A stretch of 64,000 bases of DNA from Ascochyta rabiei (lineage: Eukaryota > Ascomycota > Dothideomycetes > Pleosporales > Didymellaceae), in contig NC_082416.1 in assembly GCF_004011695.2 (NCBI RefSeq), positions 1,364,001 to 1,428,000 on the forward strand, given 5' to 3'. Position 1 is the first letter of the stretch. Every line of letters begins with the position of its first letter. The notes beneath the pieces are model-generated. The model saw nothing but the letters and a program-made list of their open reading frames with translations. It was not told the DNA's origin and did no database searches. Made by a program: the position numbers and the translations under genes. Of this stretch, positions 20,629 through 31,411 are shown piece after piece.

Positions 20629-22377
20629 ATGAGCCCCAGACCTTTGGCATCATCAATCCCGTGTCTGAGAGACATAACCCTTACAGACATCCACCATCAC
20701 TTTGCGTCTAACGCACTAACATCAACTCAACTAGTTCGCGCCTATCTCTGTCGCATCGCTGAAGTCGACCAAGAGTTCAACTCTGTAATCCAAACTAACC
20801 CTGACGCCCTCACCATCGCACAGGCCCGAGATATCGAGCGCGCTCTTGGCTTTCACGGCTCCATCCTGCAAGGCGTCCCCATTCTGCTGAAAGACAACAT
20901 CCCCACACTCGATGCCACAGAAACAACATGTGGATCTCTCGCCCTCGTTGGTACCACGTCGACGCGCGAAGCAACCGTCGTCACAGCGCTAAGGAGCGCC
21001 GGCGCAGTGATTCTGGGTAAGGCGAACATGGCAGAGTGGGCAGGTTTCCGGTCTACAAGTGGGTGCTCAGGGTGGTCTGCGCGAGGCGGGCAGACCTACG
21101 GGCCTTTTGTGAAGGGATCGAAAGCGAGTGGGAGTTCCTCCGGCAGTGCGGTTGCGACAGCTTTGGGGCTATGTTTCGCCGCCATTGGAACCGAGGTACG
21201 TCCTTGCTTGAATAAGAGTCGAAGCGGCTCGAAGCGGCTGACAATGTATAGACCTGCTACTCGATTGTAAGTCCAGCAGAGAAAAGCGGAATTGTGGGCT
21301 ACAAACCAACGAGAGACCTCATACCTTCAGAAGGCATAATACATGCGAGCAAACGACAGGATACGGTTGGTGTGCTAACAAGGACGGTCAAAGATGCTAT
21401 GCTTATCACCTATACACTTGTCCTGGAGTCGCTCAATTGCAGCTCCCCACGATATCTGCCGGGAAACCCTGATTCCACAGTGTTAATGGAAAATCTCCTA
21501 GCTGCTTGCTACTCTAAGAAAACAGATCTGACCGGTGTCCGAATTGGCATACCCCTGGACCTGATTGATTTCGGCGATATACCAGAATGCAAATTAGAGG
21601 CTTTCGAAGACACTCTATCCCTCCTGGAAACGAAGTCCGGAGCTGAAATTGTGAGGGACGTCAGGGTCGAGGGTGTGTGCGAGTATGAAGGTTTGTCGCA
21701 AGAAGAGAAGCAGGTCGTGCTCGATACAGATATGAAAATTGCCATTGAGGCTTATCTGAGCGATTGGAAAACTGACAAGCAGGGTATTAGCAATCTCCAA
21801 GACCTTATCGACTTCACCAAAACGTGTGCAGAGGAAGAATATCCTACTCGAAATGTAGCAGGGTTTGAGCGGGCACAAGCAACGGACCCAGAAAGCGCAT
21901 TATACACGACCATGCTGAAGAAAGACGAAAAATTCGCTGGCTGCTTAGAGAGAACTCTTGATCGGTATGGTTGTGATGTACTAGTCATACCGATACTATC
22001 TGTCACCCTACAGGCTTTTGCAGCAAAGGCTGGATCGCCTGTCCTGAGTGTTCCCATGGGCTATTACCCAGAAGGCACGCCTATCGAGACTGATCCCAAA
22101 AATGGACTGATCGCAAAAGCACCGGGTATCCCGTAAGTTTAACGATCAAAGTGTCGAGAATGTGGTATATTGACGTCGAAATAGGTTCTCCGTTTTCGTC
22201 TTTGGAAAGACGTACGGTGATGCGAGCGTAATCAAGGTAGGACACGCCATTGAAAAATTGAAGAGGGTAAGGGAGCAGCTGAAGCCATACATGCTACCAG
22301 GCACCGAAGCAGTTGACGTGTGGAAATGGGGGCACCTAACGTGTGCCGAGCTCTTAGATCTGCCAGAATTTAATTAA
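20629..22377 (+). CDS. Amidase signature family hydrolase
   Basis: Exons 20629-21195, 21252-22132 and 22185-22377 encode 546 residues. The amidase signature fold is clear: LLKDNIPT supplies the catalytic Lys88; KASGSSSGSAVATALGLC supplies the cis-Ser near 169; GTETCYSI, formed across intron 1, supplies the nucleophile at Ser193 in place of the usual GTDTGGS. SGIVGYKPTRDL and the C-terminal PVLSVPMGYYPEG follow the family pattern. Members hydrolyse amide bonds of small amides, fatty-acid amides or glutaminyl-tRNA; the fungal secondary-metabolism type is most similar in length. There is no signal peptide if translation starts at the first ATG. Both introns have good donors (GTACGT, GTAAGT). The substrate is unknown. 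Confidence 0.88.
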
Positions 22378-24151
22378 ACAGCGAAGAGGTCAAATGTTAG
22401 ACGGATAGACAAACGCCATTGATGACTTCCTCTGCCGACAGGTAATTGGCGAGTGTGGTCTCTCAATTTCGTCCGTGTCAGGTACAGAGCCTTCAGTCAA
22501 TCTCCATGTAGGTCCTCGCCTTTGCGGTCTTAACTTCATCCTCACTTGGAAGCTCCACTCACTTGACTGTGCGTTTTTGTTACCGTCGTCATTGTCGTCA
22601 TCGCCGTCTATACGGCTGATATCCACCATGTTGCTTTTTTCATCGTCTTTTCGGGGCCGCTTAGCTGGTCGATATTACCCTCAGCGGTGTTGTTCACGTA
22701 AATCTCACCATACCTCAATGTTCCGGTAGGTGACACGATGTCCTTCCGCTTCGCCGTCGTGGTCTTAGTCGTAGTGCCTGGTTTTTTGAGTCGCTATACT
22801 CTTTGCGTCGATTGGGGTTATGCTGAGTTGATGCGCCGCTCGTGTTGGAGTTACCGTATCTGCTCTGAATACGCTCCATGGTCTTAGCCTCGTTGGGTCG
22901 ATGGTCACTCTGAGTAATGTTGGCAGTGATAAGCGCCCATCGCTGAAGAGCGTCGACCGAACGCACCGCTGCTGCGGGCTCGATTTGGTCGTCAGCTCGC
23001 TCGTTCATGGCTTGCCAGTTCTTAGGACGATATTTTTTGTCAGTTTTGGCGCGAAAGCGGTCTCTCATGTTATGAGGGAACGAGTTTGTTTGATGTCAAA
23101 CGACGGTTGAAGGATAGGGAAGGCAAGCTGTTTAGAGAGGGAAGAGCGAGGGTCAGAAAAAACAGCCACTGCGGGACAAGTATCGGAACGCGCTTTAAAT
23201 CAACTCTGTCTCGGCTAAGACGAAGTGAAAGAAAGGGGAGAGAAAAGAATCGATTAGCGTGTCGAATGAAGTATCACAAGAGCTCTATTCAGGGCTTCTC
23301 TGAAAAGGAGATTTTTGGCAACCACTTGTTTACATAGCCCACGAACGTCCATAAACTAATGGCATTGTTTGACACGACCTTACCAATGGAGATTTGAGTA
23401 CCTCGAGTATGGATTCTGGACCTATACGGCGATGTAGCACGGACCACCAACTACAGATGAGCCCAAGGTCTTGCAGATAGGGACCAACACACCTTCTTTC
23501 AACGTCACTTCTACAGTACATCTCCTCGGATCTCTTGTTGGCATCTTATCACCGGTAAGCCTGATGACGACAACAGTGTGCCGTCAGGCGGTCCGTGTGT
23601 CCCAGCAGCTTGGGTGCGCAATTCCGGCTAATGATCATTGGGCCAATTGATAGGCACGAGTAAATCACTGTGTTTCTCTACTGTCCATTCTACTCATTAT
23701 GATCTAACCATCTGGCCAAATCACATGCTCGAAACTACAGATTATAATGCCCGGTGAAGCAGCTTTAACATTGCACCTAGAGTAGGTTGGTGGATGAATA
23801 GAATCTCCACAAGCGGAAGCTCGAACTTCACCACCATCAGCTTTAATCGGGCCGATCCACTGTACGCCGCTTCCGCGCATGTGATGTCTGCGCGTCAAAT
23901 TTCATGGTGCATACGCGTGTTGATGAACGTTCTAGTGTCGCAGATGTACATCCTTGGCCTGTTTCTGTAGACCTTACCATTGGCTTGACGGATCAGGATG
24001 CAACATCTCGAGGGCCGTGGACGCCTGTCTACGCCACTCCATCCCTTTACTATCAACATGTTGGAATATCGAAGCATACAAAATCCTTCAAAGGAAGCAG
24101 CAACTTGCAATGCAGTTCAGCCTCTACCTATCCATTAATCGCAGTGTCGAT
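22378..24151. other. Intergenic region with two weak minus-strand open frames
   Basis: Minus-strand frames at 23068-22715 (basic, 117 codons) and about 22672-22390 (acidic then basic) could be parts of one small nuclear protein, but no splice pair joins them in phase. The rest, 23070-24150, shows no coding pattern. Confidence 0.35.
22715..23068 (-). CDS. Possible small basic protein (weak)
   Basis: ATG-initiated frame of 117 codons beginning MRDRFRAKTDKKYRPKNW, rich in Arg, Lys, Asn and Gln, without domains. It may be the first exon of a longer gene or a chance frame. No family is recognised. Confidence 0.22.
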   Translation of the reverse strand: MRDRFRAKTDKKYRPKNWQAMNERADDQIEPAAAVRSVDALQRWALITANITQSDHRPNEAKTMERIQSRYGNSNTSGASTQHNPNRRKEYSDSKNQALRLRPRRRSGRTSCHLPEH

Positions 24152-25510
24152 ATGGCTTCGTCGAGCGCACCTACCAACCCCGGTACCCATGAAGACCCTA
24201 CAGCAGATGCGGCTAGCAATACCGAGCCTTCACTCGAGATCGACGTACGGTTGCGGCCCGTCACTTGGCAGTAACTGAACCATATGCTAATATATGCCAG
24301 TCTGCGAGCGATGAGAGCGACTCTGCCTACGGAGAAGGGCATTCTACGTGCGCACAACACCACCAGTATCGTCGCAACCACTGCAGCTATTTCTGACATA
24401 GTGAAGGTATACCATTTCAGCAAATTCGTCCGTTTTCAACTTTCGTTTCGAGAACGGAAGGAGGTATCATGGGTACGCGGAAGGCGAATACTTAATGCCA
24501 AACGACGATGTATATCTCGCCAATGGCTTGCTGTAACGCTTCTGTCGCTAATTTAGATCGTTACAGGTAGAGATGGACAGACTTGACCTCCAGCACCATG
24601 CCTTTCGCCTCACACTTGACGGACAGCTTTATCGAGCACCAATCCCCAAGGATGTCCAACGAGTGCTAGACGTGGGATGCGGAACCGGTATCTGGTCCAT
24701 TCAGTTTGCCGACGAACATCCGTCTGCTCAAGTACTGGGAACCGATCTAAGTCCTATCCAACCTGACCAAGTGCCGCCAAACTGCGAGTTCCTCATCGAC
24801 GATTGTACAAAGGAATGGATCTTCCATAATCTATTCGATTTCATTCACACGCGCGCCATGGTAACTTCCATCAAGGACTGGAGTCGCCTGTTTGAGCAAG
24901 CATACGTCAATCTCAAATCTGGCGGCTACATTGAGTGTCAAGAGTTGACCTTCCCCATCAAATGCATGGACCCTGGCGTCACAGCTGACAATTCTCCTCT
25001 CATGCAATGGTCAGACCTTCTCTTCGAAGCCGCAGTGAAGAATGGACTAGACGCTACCGGCCCTCGCCATTTCGCTCTCAAACTCCGCAATGTGGGCTTT
25101 GTCGGCGTCAACGTCAAAACCTACAAATGGCCACTCGGCAAATGGGCCAAGGGCGCCAGATTCAAGCTCCTGGGCCGCTTCGTGTACGAAGACTTATGGG
25201 ACGGACTTCCAAGTCTGTCTCTTGGCTTGTTCACCAGAGTACTGCAATGGTCGCGAGAGGAGGTCGAGGTGTTACTGGCTGAGTGTAGGCAGGAGATGAA
25301 GAGGAAAGACCGACACTACTACGCCGAAGCGTACGTCAAGCCCATTCTATACTCATGGATTTACCTGCTGATACGATCAGTCTCTTTTGGTATGCACAGA
25401 AGCCCGAAGGTGTCAGCAAGTCACACTCCGGAAATGACCACATACAGGACGAAGAGCTACTGGAGTCTGACGAAGAAGACGAAACAGATCAGGTGCCTGG
25501 ACTGACGTGA
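24152..25510 (+). CDS. SAM-dependent methyltransferase, LaeA-like family
   Basis: Five exons (24152-24244, 24301-24347, 24407-24509, 24567-25330, 25381-25510) encode 378 residues. The N-terminal 65 residues are Ser/Thr-rich and disordered, then FENGRRYHGY and GEYLMPNDD-VEMDRLDLQHHAF mark this fungal methyltransferase group. Motif I is VLDVGCGTGIWSIQFADE at about residue 114, followed by GTDLSPIQP and FDFIHTRAMV. The chain ends LFWYAQKPE and a short acidic tail restored by the last intron. Relatives include LaeA, a regulator of secondary metabolism, and many methyltransferases of unknown target; this protein cannot be assigned to LaeA itself. Every intron has a fungal branch-like site (CTGAC, CTAAT, CTGAT where checked). 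The donor of intron 2 has an in-phase competitor 18 nt downstream. Confidence 0.87.
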
Positions 25511-25646
25511 AGACGTATTTGCAGTCAGCAAAGTACTCATGATCCCATAGTGGAGCTTTTCTAAACTACATCTGGAAGACTGCAAGACGCTATTGATTCT
25601 ATAATTTAAAGATGCGCTGCCACATATTACTCGTCATCCGAAGCAC

Positions 25647-28600
25647 CTATGACGCCACCCAGACGTCACTTTTGTAGCAGCTTCCTGCTCTTGTGATGGA
25701 TAACACCCTCTCACGCTCAGTGACCTCTTGTTCTTTAAACTTTGAGATCAGGTCCATCGTACTGCGTCGTACACTAGCCATGCTTCTCTTCTCCGCAAAC
25801 TCGTCGTCCTTGCCCATCGATTTGAAACTAGGTCGTGCACTTCCGCGACTAATTATGCTGGTGCGGCTTACTCGACTGGCGTTGCGTGAATGTCTCGCTA
25901 GGCGTGCAGGCATAGTATGTGGATACTGGGACGGCGTGATGCTGTCAAATGAATTACGAGCCGACCTGCCAAAGTCTTTAAGACCAAAGTCGATCTCAGC
26001 GCTTGGACAAGGATATGATCGGACACAATCGTCGTAGTATACTGACCAGACGCGAGCGTTGTCCTCCGCGTGTTTGTCTTCATTAGCGCCATCGTGGGAG
26101 GCCAACTCGTTCAGGTTCGGCGCCGACGAATTTCGTCGAGGTCGCAGAGTGGCCATCGAATCGTGTGTCTGCGACTTACCGGCCTCATTGCTATCACTTG
26201 CACGGCGTCGTACCATAGACTCTTCACGTCGGTGCCCTCGATCGCCGCTGCCATCGAGGGAGGAACCTTGTTTCCATACTTCTGGGAGAATCTCGAGCTC
26301 CGGAAATTCCAGCACACCACCAGCTGCAATGGAGCTGCGGTGGTTGCGTCCATGCTTTCTGAACTCGGTAGATGAGCTCTTGAAAATTTTCGAGTAGTTC
26401 TTCAGGAACGTTTTGCCAAAAGTCATGGAGTTGCTTTTTGCCATACGACTACTGCCAACCTTCTTCTTCCTCTTTCTTTCGCCCGGCATGAGTGGCATGG
26501 ATGGCACGCGTTCTGTAGGATCAATGAGATTGTCATCCATGTCTTGAGCGGAGGCGAATTCAATGGCCGCCTCGAGCGCAAAATCTCGACTTTCCACTCG
26601 ATCTGCCTTGCTAGCGGAGTTAGTCCGCTCATCACGAGTATGCGATGGATAGCGGCCCCAAGCTCCGACAACATCAGGGCTATCACCTTGTTTCTCGAAC
26701 GCAATCGAAATCGCTCGGTCAAGAGCCTTGTCCTCCGCACTCGCCATAGCACTGCGTCTCGATACGACTCGTGAACTGGCGAATTCTTCGAGCCCATGAG
26801 CTTGTAGCGCGAATGAAGGGGCGTATGATGGAACGAATAAGCTTCCAGATGCGTTTGGAGCCTCCCGTGTCAACGATGTGCTAACTTCGTTGGCGCTGTG
26901 GCGAGTCACCGTGCTTCCACTGCGTTCTCGAAAAGGACTGGCGTATGTGGCAAGATCGCGGTTCTTCGGTAGAAACAAGCTTGCCTTCTCTTCCTGGTGA
27001 GCTTTCAGAGCTTGGTTCCAGACGTGATCAGCCCCCTTGCCTTTCCCCAGGGCGTCTTTTTCAGTCTGAAGACTCATCATAGATTGCGATTGTCGCCGTT
27101 CCCGATTGGTAGGAACCTCCAGGGTGTCGACTGCACCATCACCAGTCCGGATCGGAGACTCAGACTTTAGAGATGCTTCGCTTTGACTTCGTGCGCTGAG
27201 GCGTTTCGGATTCAAAAACCTCATAATCGACTCTGACGGGGTTGCCTTCTTTCGTGGAGGAGAGGGGCTGAACTCTTCGCGAAACTTCGATTTCTTAGTA
27301 TCAGCAACGCTGTTCTTACGTGCTAGCGGAACCGGCGTAACAAGCAATGAGCTGGTCATGGGTACCCCCTGTACAGCTCTGAGGTTCGAAGAGCCGTATA
27401 ACGGCACCGCTCGAGGAGTGTTTTCATTATCAGTAGGAAAGGAATTGGATCGTCTGGCCTGTGGAGAACGGATCGGTGTATTGCTAAAGTTATCGTGACC
27501 TGTGCACGTCCTTCCCAGGCTGGTCAAAGATGCAACAAGACTGTCAGGAGGGCTCTGTGGTCTACTCGAGTAGATGGAAGATGCCATATCGCCCCGTATA
27601 TCGTGATCTGTAGGCAAGACCTTACCCCACCTTGGAGGCACCTTCGAGCTAGCAAACCCTGAGCTGGATGTTTGTCGTTCATGTCGAGCTAGCTGCATGC
27701 TCGGACGAGAGAGTCTGACCTGATCTGTAACAGTTCGGTCATGGAAGAGCTGTGTAGGAGCAGGGAGCTCCGGAGCATCGGCAGGCTGCTCCCAGGATAG
27801 CAAAGAGCCCGAGCGTAGGTGGTGGGAGATACGCATACTGTAGAGATGTACCGACTGGCGCGGGTTGTCCTCCTCATCGACCTCGTCTTCGTGGGCTACT
27901 TCATCCTTTGAGAACGCCGAGTTATCTTGAAAGGCGCCTCGGATGGAAGCAGGAGGACGCGGACTAGCGACAGAAGTTGGTTGCTGTACGCGAATTTCGA
28001 CCGATCGAACAGTTGCTCCGGGTGATCCGCCCAAAGCTGTTCGGGAAGAGGCACTCTTGTCAGATCCGGACTCTTGGCTTGTATCTTGTGCTATTGTCAC
28101 AGCCTGATCGAGAGGTAGCAGTGTCTGTGAGCTTTGTGGAATGACCTGACGTGGTGGTGCTAGAATTTGCGATAGGCGAAGACTTTCGTTAATTGCTTGA
28201 GCCCAAGGCACCCCGTTTGGGTCGTTGCTGGTGAGACTGGGAAGTCTCAATGGCGACGGTGGTGATATTTCAGGACGAACCGTTGACGTAGCAGACTGGG
28301 AGCGTCTGAACGCAAGGTTTCTCTGGTCTGAGACATCGACCCGAAGGTTCGGTGTGCTGAAAACATGACTGACGCGGGTAGCCAGTGAGACAGCTGGAGG
28401 TTTTTGAATCTGGTAAGGCTGTAGATCGTGGTTGCAGGCACTCATGGTGCGACTCTTCGTAGATGACACCGGCGTTGCTTTGCTGCGAGTGTCAGCAATC
28501 TTGTATGTACTTCAGAGTAACCCAAGCTCACCTGCCAATGGAAGGCGACCAATTCACGCTGTGAATGCTCGCTCTCTTGCTGGGGGTCTTCTTGCCGAGG

Positions 28601-29142
28601 TTCCTTGCAAAGTCGTCCAGCATCTCAGCATCAGAGTCGTACCCACCCTCATCAGGCTTTTTGTCACTCAGCAGGTCCTTGCGCAGGTCGTCTTTTGTGA
28701 TCTTCAGCTGCTGCTTAGCCTCGTCTTTCGATGTTCTAACAATAGTGTCCTGCTCCCCGGTTGTGACCTTTTGCGTTGCCTCGATATGAATCTTTAGTCC
28801 AGAGTCCTTTCTCACCAGATCTCTTGAGAATTTGCGCTTAATCAAAGAACGCATGCTCGTCATCTTGTGCAAACTGTGCAGACTGTAGATGGAAGCACGA
28901 CTGAAGCGTGTGCGAGGCGTGCGGATAGGAGAAGCCTCGTCATCCTGAGCATGATCGAAGATCTGGTGAAGCTCGTGAAGCTCGTCAGACCGAACGCTTG
29001 TGAAGCGAGAATTGGGCGATCCAGTTTGTTTTGGTAGCAGCGGTCGCTTTGCGGGAGTTGCGCCGCCCAGACGAGCGTTTGGTAGCTCTGGTGAGTCCGA
29101 TCTCCCCTCCTGTTCAGCCATGCAACATAGCTTCGATGCCAT
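25647..29142 (-). CDS. Large Ser/Arg-rich disordered protein, function unknown
   Basis: Exons 29142-28532 and 28482-25647 encode 1148 residues (49-bp intron, GTGAGC donor, CTGACACTCGCAG end). The protein is rich in Ser, Arg, Pro and Thr throughout and has no membrane segment or enzymatic motif. The first exon has a charged stretch suited to helix formation (DEAKQQLKITKDDLRKDLL). Many short basic-Ser motifs (RRxS, SPxR) look like kinase sites, and a basic block RKRKKK lies about three quarters along. The C-terminal part has regularly spaced Arg/Ser motifs (RLARHSRNASRVSRTS). This is the style of fungal polarity, septation or cortex-associated scaffolds, but no homologue can be named from sequence alone. 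Met8 is an alternative start. Confidence 0.75.
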
Positions 29143-29608
29143 ACTTGAGGTATGGTGTTGAGATAGATGACGTGAGCTTTCCTGTAGGTTTGCTTATTGT
29201 TGACACTGGCAGAGCTTGCGCCACGTGGTGTGGTCGCCAAACCGTGAGGGGAGGAAAGCACTCACGTCACAGTTGACGAAAAGCAGGACCAACGTGAGAC
29301 GAAAACCGCGCGCAATCGGGGTTTCCAAAGTAGCTGCGGTCGTGAAAAGGGTTGCAACTACTTGAACACAGCTCTTGAGTTGCGGGAAGCAGCCACTATG
29401 GCACCTGACAACCAACTGTAAGGATGGAGCACATCTCCACCCGAAATGCATCAACTGCATGCACTGCCATAGGCATCTTTCCAGGCTCTGGAAATCATGC
29501 GAGACAGCGCGTTGATTCGCACAGCTTCACTAGCTCGAGCAGTTGCGTTTACTCCTTCTGTGGCCGAGGCTGGGGTTCTAGCAAGGTCTACTGAGTGCCA
29601 GCACTCAT
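29143..29608. other. Intergenic region
   Basis: This 466-bp gap between two minus-strand genes probably contains the promoter of the large disordered-protein gene and the 3' end of the nucleotidyltransferase transcript. No other feature was seen. Confidence 0.45.
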
Positions 29609-30532
29609 TCAGCTCGATAGCTTTTTGCCGCTCGCATCTTCACTGTACAAAGCTTGGTCTTGGAGCCAAGCTGCTACACCCTCCGTACAAAGCTCCTTCA
29701 CCACGTTCCACTTGCCCTCTTTCGCAGCACTGCGCACCCTTGTCGAGCTGATGCCTACACCACCGTTGGCCTTGACCAGATCGATGTTGCTCCCCCACTT
29801 TGGATCGAAGCCATCCTGCTCACGTGTGCCATCCCTCAAATCCTGTACATACTTCTGTTGCTCTTCCACAGTGCCAAATTCATTCGACGACTTGTCGTTC
29901 GGGTCGGCCGGCCGCTGAGTTACGCGCAGCTTGTGTCCAGCATCGAAGAACGGTCTCAACGCTGACAAAGGCGGATCGTATGCGGGGTAGTACTTGGGGT
30001 TACAGAAGCGAATGAGGGTATCGTAGCCAGTCAGGTGGACGTGAATTGGGTTTGACGAGTAGAAGGGAGGGGTGGTGTCTCGAATCGCAATGGATTTGTC
30101 TGAGTAGTATGGCTCTTTCGTGAGACCGATGTCGATTGACAGATCTGCGAGGTCTGTATCGGGAGACGACTTCTTGAGGGTTCGTGAGAAGTCCTCTGCG
30201 AAGATAGTCATCAATGCAATGCGTTGCACGAAACTCGCGGGGCTGGGTGCCTTGTCTGCATTCTGCGTACTGAAGAGCAGCAGCAGCCGGTACGGACTTC
30301 TCTCCGATTCTGCCGGACTTTCCAGCGCAGAGGTCACGAGAGAAAGATGCGCCACTGAAGGCGGGTTGAAAGAAGAATCGAGGATGTACAGCGTCTTTGG
30401 TTGCGTGCTGGTGGGGTTGACGGTGCGAACAACGCCGAACTTGGAGGATGAGTGGGCGAAAGATGTAAGCGCCGACTCGAGGTCTGGCAGTATAGACCGT
30501 AGGGAAGCTATCCGTGAGGCCATGTCGTCCAT
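29609..30532 (-). CDS. Nicotinamide-nucleotide adenylyltransferase-like protein (Pof1 type)
   Basis: Single-exon protein of 307 residues in the cytidylyltransferase/NMNAT superfamily. The nucleotide-binding loop reads LYILDSSFNPPSVAHLSL, where His62 stands for the last position of the (H/T)xGH-type motif. The second signature GISSTRVRSAAKEGKW near residue 270 matches the ISSTxxR motif that binds the ATP phosphates. Length and features fit the yeast Pof1 group, reported as NMN adenylyltransferase/ATPase and linked to protein quality control, not the Nma1/Nma2 enzymes. The middle contains VHLTGYDTLIRFCNPKYY, a typical substrate-pocket segment. The protein is predicted cytosolic. The first ATG is used; Met4 is possible. 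Confidence 0.85.
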   Translation of the reverse strand: MDDMASRIASLRSILPDLESALTSFAHSSSKFGVVRTVNPTSTQPKTLYILDSSFNPPSVAHLSLVTSALESPAESERSPYRLLLLFSTQNADKAPSPASFVQRIALMTIFAEDFSRTLKKSSPDTDLADLSIDIGLTKEPYYSDKSIAIRDTTPPFYSSNPIHVHLTGYDTLIRFCNPKYYPAYDPPLSALRPFFDAGHKLRVTQRPADPNDKSSNEFGTVEEQQKYVQDLRDGTREQDGFDPKWGSNIDLVKANGGVGISSTRVRSAAKEGKWNVVKELCTEGVAAWLQDQALYSEDASGKKLSS

Positions 30533-30706
30533 TGTTGGTGTTGAATGGCGCTGAATGCGGTCGTGTCTTGACTAAGGTTCGTCATTCCGAGGCTCGCCAT
30601 CCACGTCATGCGCACAGGCCAATTCGTAGAAGTTCCCCCCCCCACGCTTCAACCAATCCGTCTCCATCTCTTCCTTCCAATAGTCACATCTTGTTTGACT
30701 CTGAAG

Positions 30707-31411
30707 TCAAGCGGTATATACAATTACAGTAACAACGAAAAACAACATTGATGCGCAACCTAGAGTGAGCACTCTCCACGATGGTTCTTGCGTCTGTCCC
30801 CTTATCGGCCCGTATCGTTCAACTCTGCTTCTCCATCTAGGGAGGCACCAGTCCTCTGCCTCTTCGTTGGCATCTTTACATGTCTGATATGTCACCTTGA
30901 CACTTTCATAGTCGCCGTTATCACGGTCGCTGCCGTTGTCGCTGTCTGTCTCCTGCGAAGATCCATACACATACTGGCAGCTGAGTTGAATCGCCCACCC
31001 CTGACGTACACGTGCGTCCCAATCGCCGCTGCGCACTTCCATCTCTTCTGCCATGTCCCACGGTTTGCTGATGATCATGCCGTCTTTCTCGAGATCCGCC
31101 ATCAGTCCCGCCATGGCGTCCCACCTGGCAAACGTCTCGTAGTGGAGCTGCTTAGTGACAGTTTTGTCCTCAAGATCCAAGTGTAGAAGGAGTGGTCTGT
31201 ATTCCTGGTATGTATAGTTTACGGCCGGAATTAGGGGTTCGCTGCTGACCAAATTGGGGCTGTCCAGTGATAACTCCGAGTCTACTTTGCTCGACATTTC
31301 GAAAAGCTTTTCAAGCTCAACGTCGTTGTTTGCCTCTGGATCGTTGGAGAGGAGTCTACGAGCCCAGTTTTGACTCCGCTGTGCGAAGAGAGCATCCCAT
31401 ATCCTCATCAT
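30707..31411 (-). CDS. Tail-anchored protein of unknown function
   Basis: Single-exon protein of 234 residues, beginning at the first ATG of the frame (MMRIWDALFAQ). The body is acidic and hydrophilic, with a Tyr/Trp-containing middle (YTYQEYRPLLLHLDLEDK) and an Asp/Ser/Asn-rich stretch (ETDSDNGSDRDNGDYES). The only hydrophobic helix is at the extreme C-terminus (VLTLGCASMLFFVVTVIVYTA), which predicts a tail anchor with the body in the cytosol. No family is recognised. The start of the gene lies 174 bp beyond the start of the nucleotidyltransferase, in the same orientation. Confidence 0.62.
   Translation of the reverse strand: MMRIWDALFAQRSQNWARRLLSNDPEANNDVELEKLFEMSSKVDSELSLDSPNLVSSEPLIPAVNYTYQEYRPLLLHLDLEDKTVTKQLHYETFARWDAMAGLMADLEKDGMIISKPWDMAEEMEVRSGDWDARVRQGWAIQLSCQYVYGSSQETDSDNGSDRDNGDYESVKVTYQTCKDANEEAEDWCLPRWRSRVERYGPIRGQTQEPSWRVLTLGCASMLFFVVTVIVYTA

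Noticed and set aside
20629..25510. Secondary-metabolite cluster (amidase plus LaeA-like methyltransferase, with the nearby MFS relic)
   Set aside because: No backbone synthase, P450 or active transporter is present and the intervening genes are unrelated or absent.
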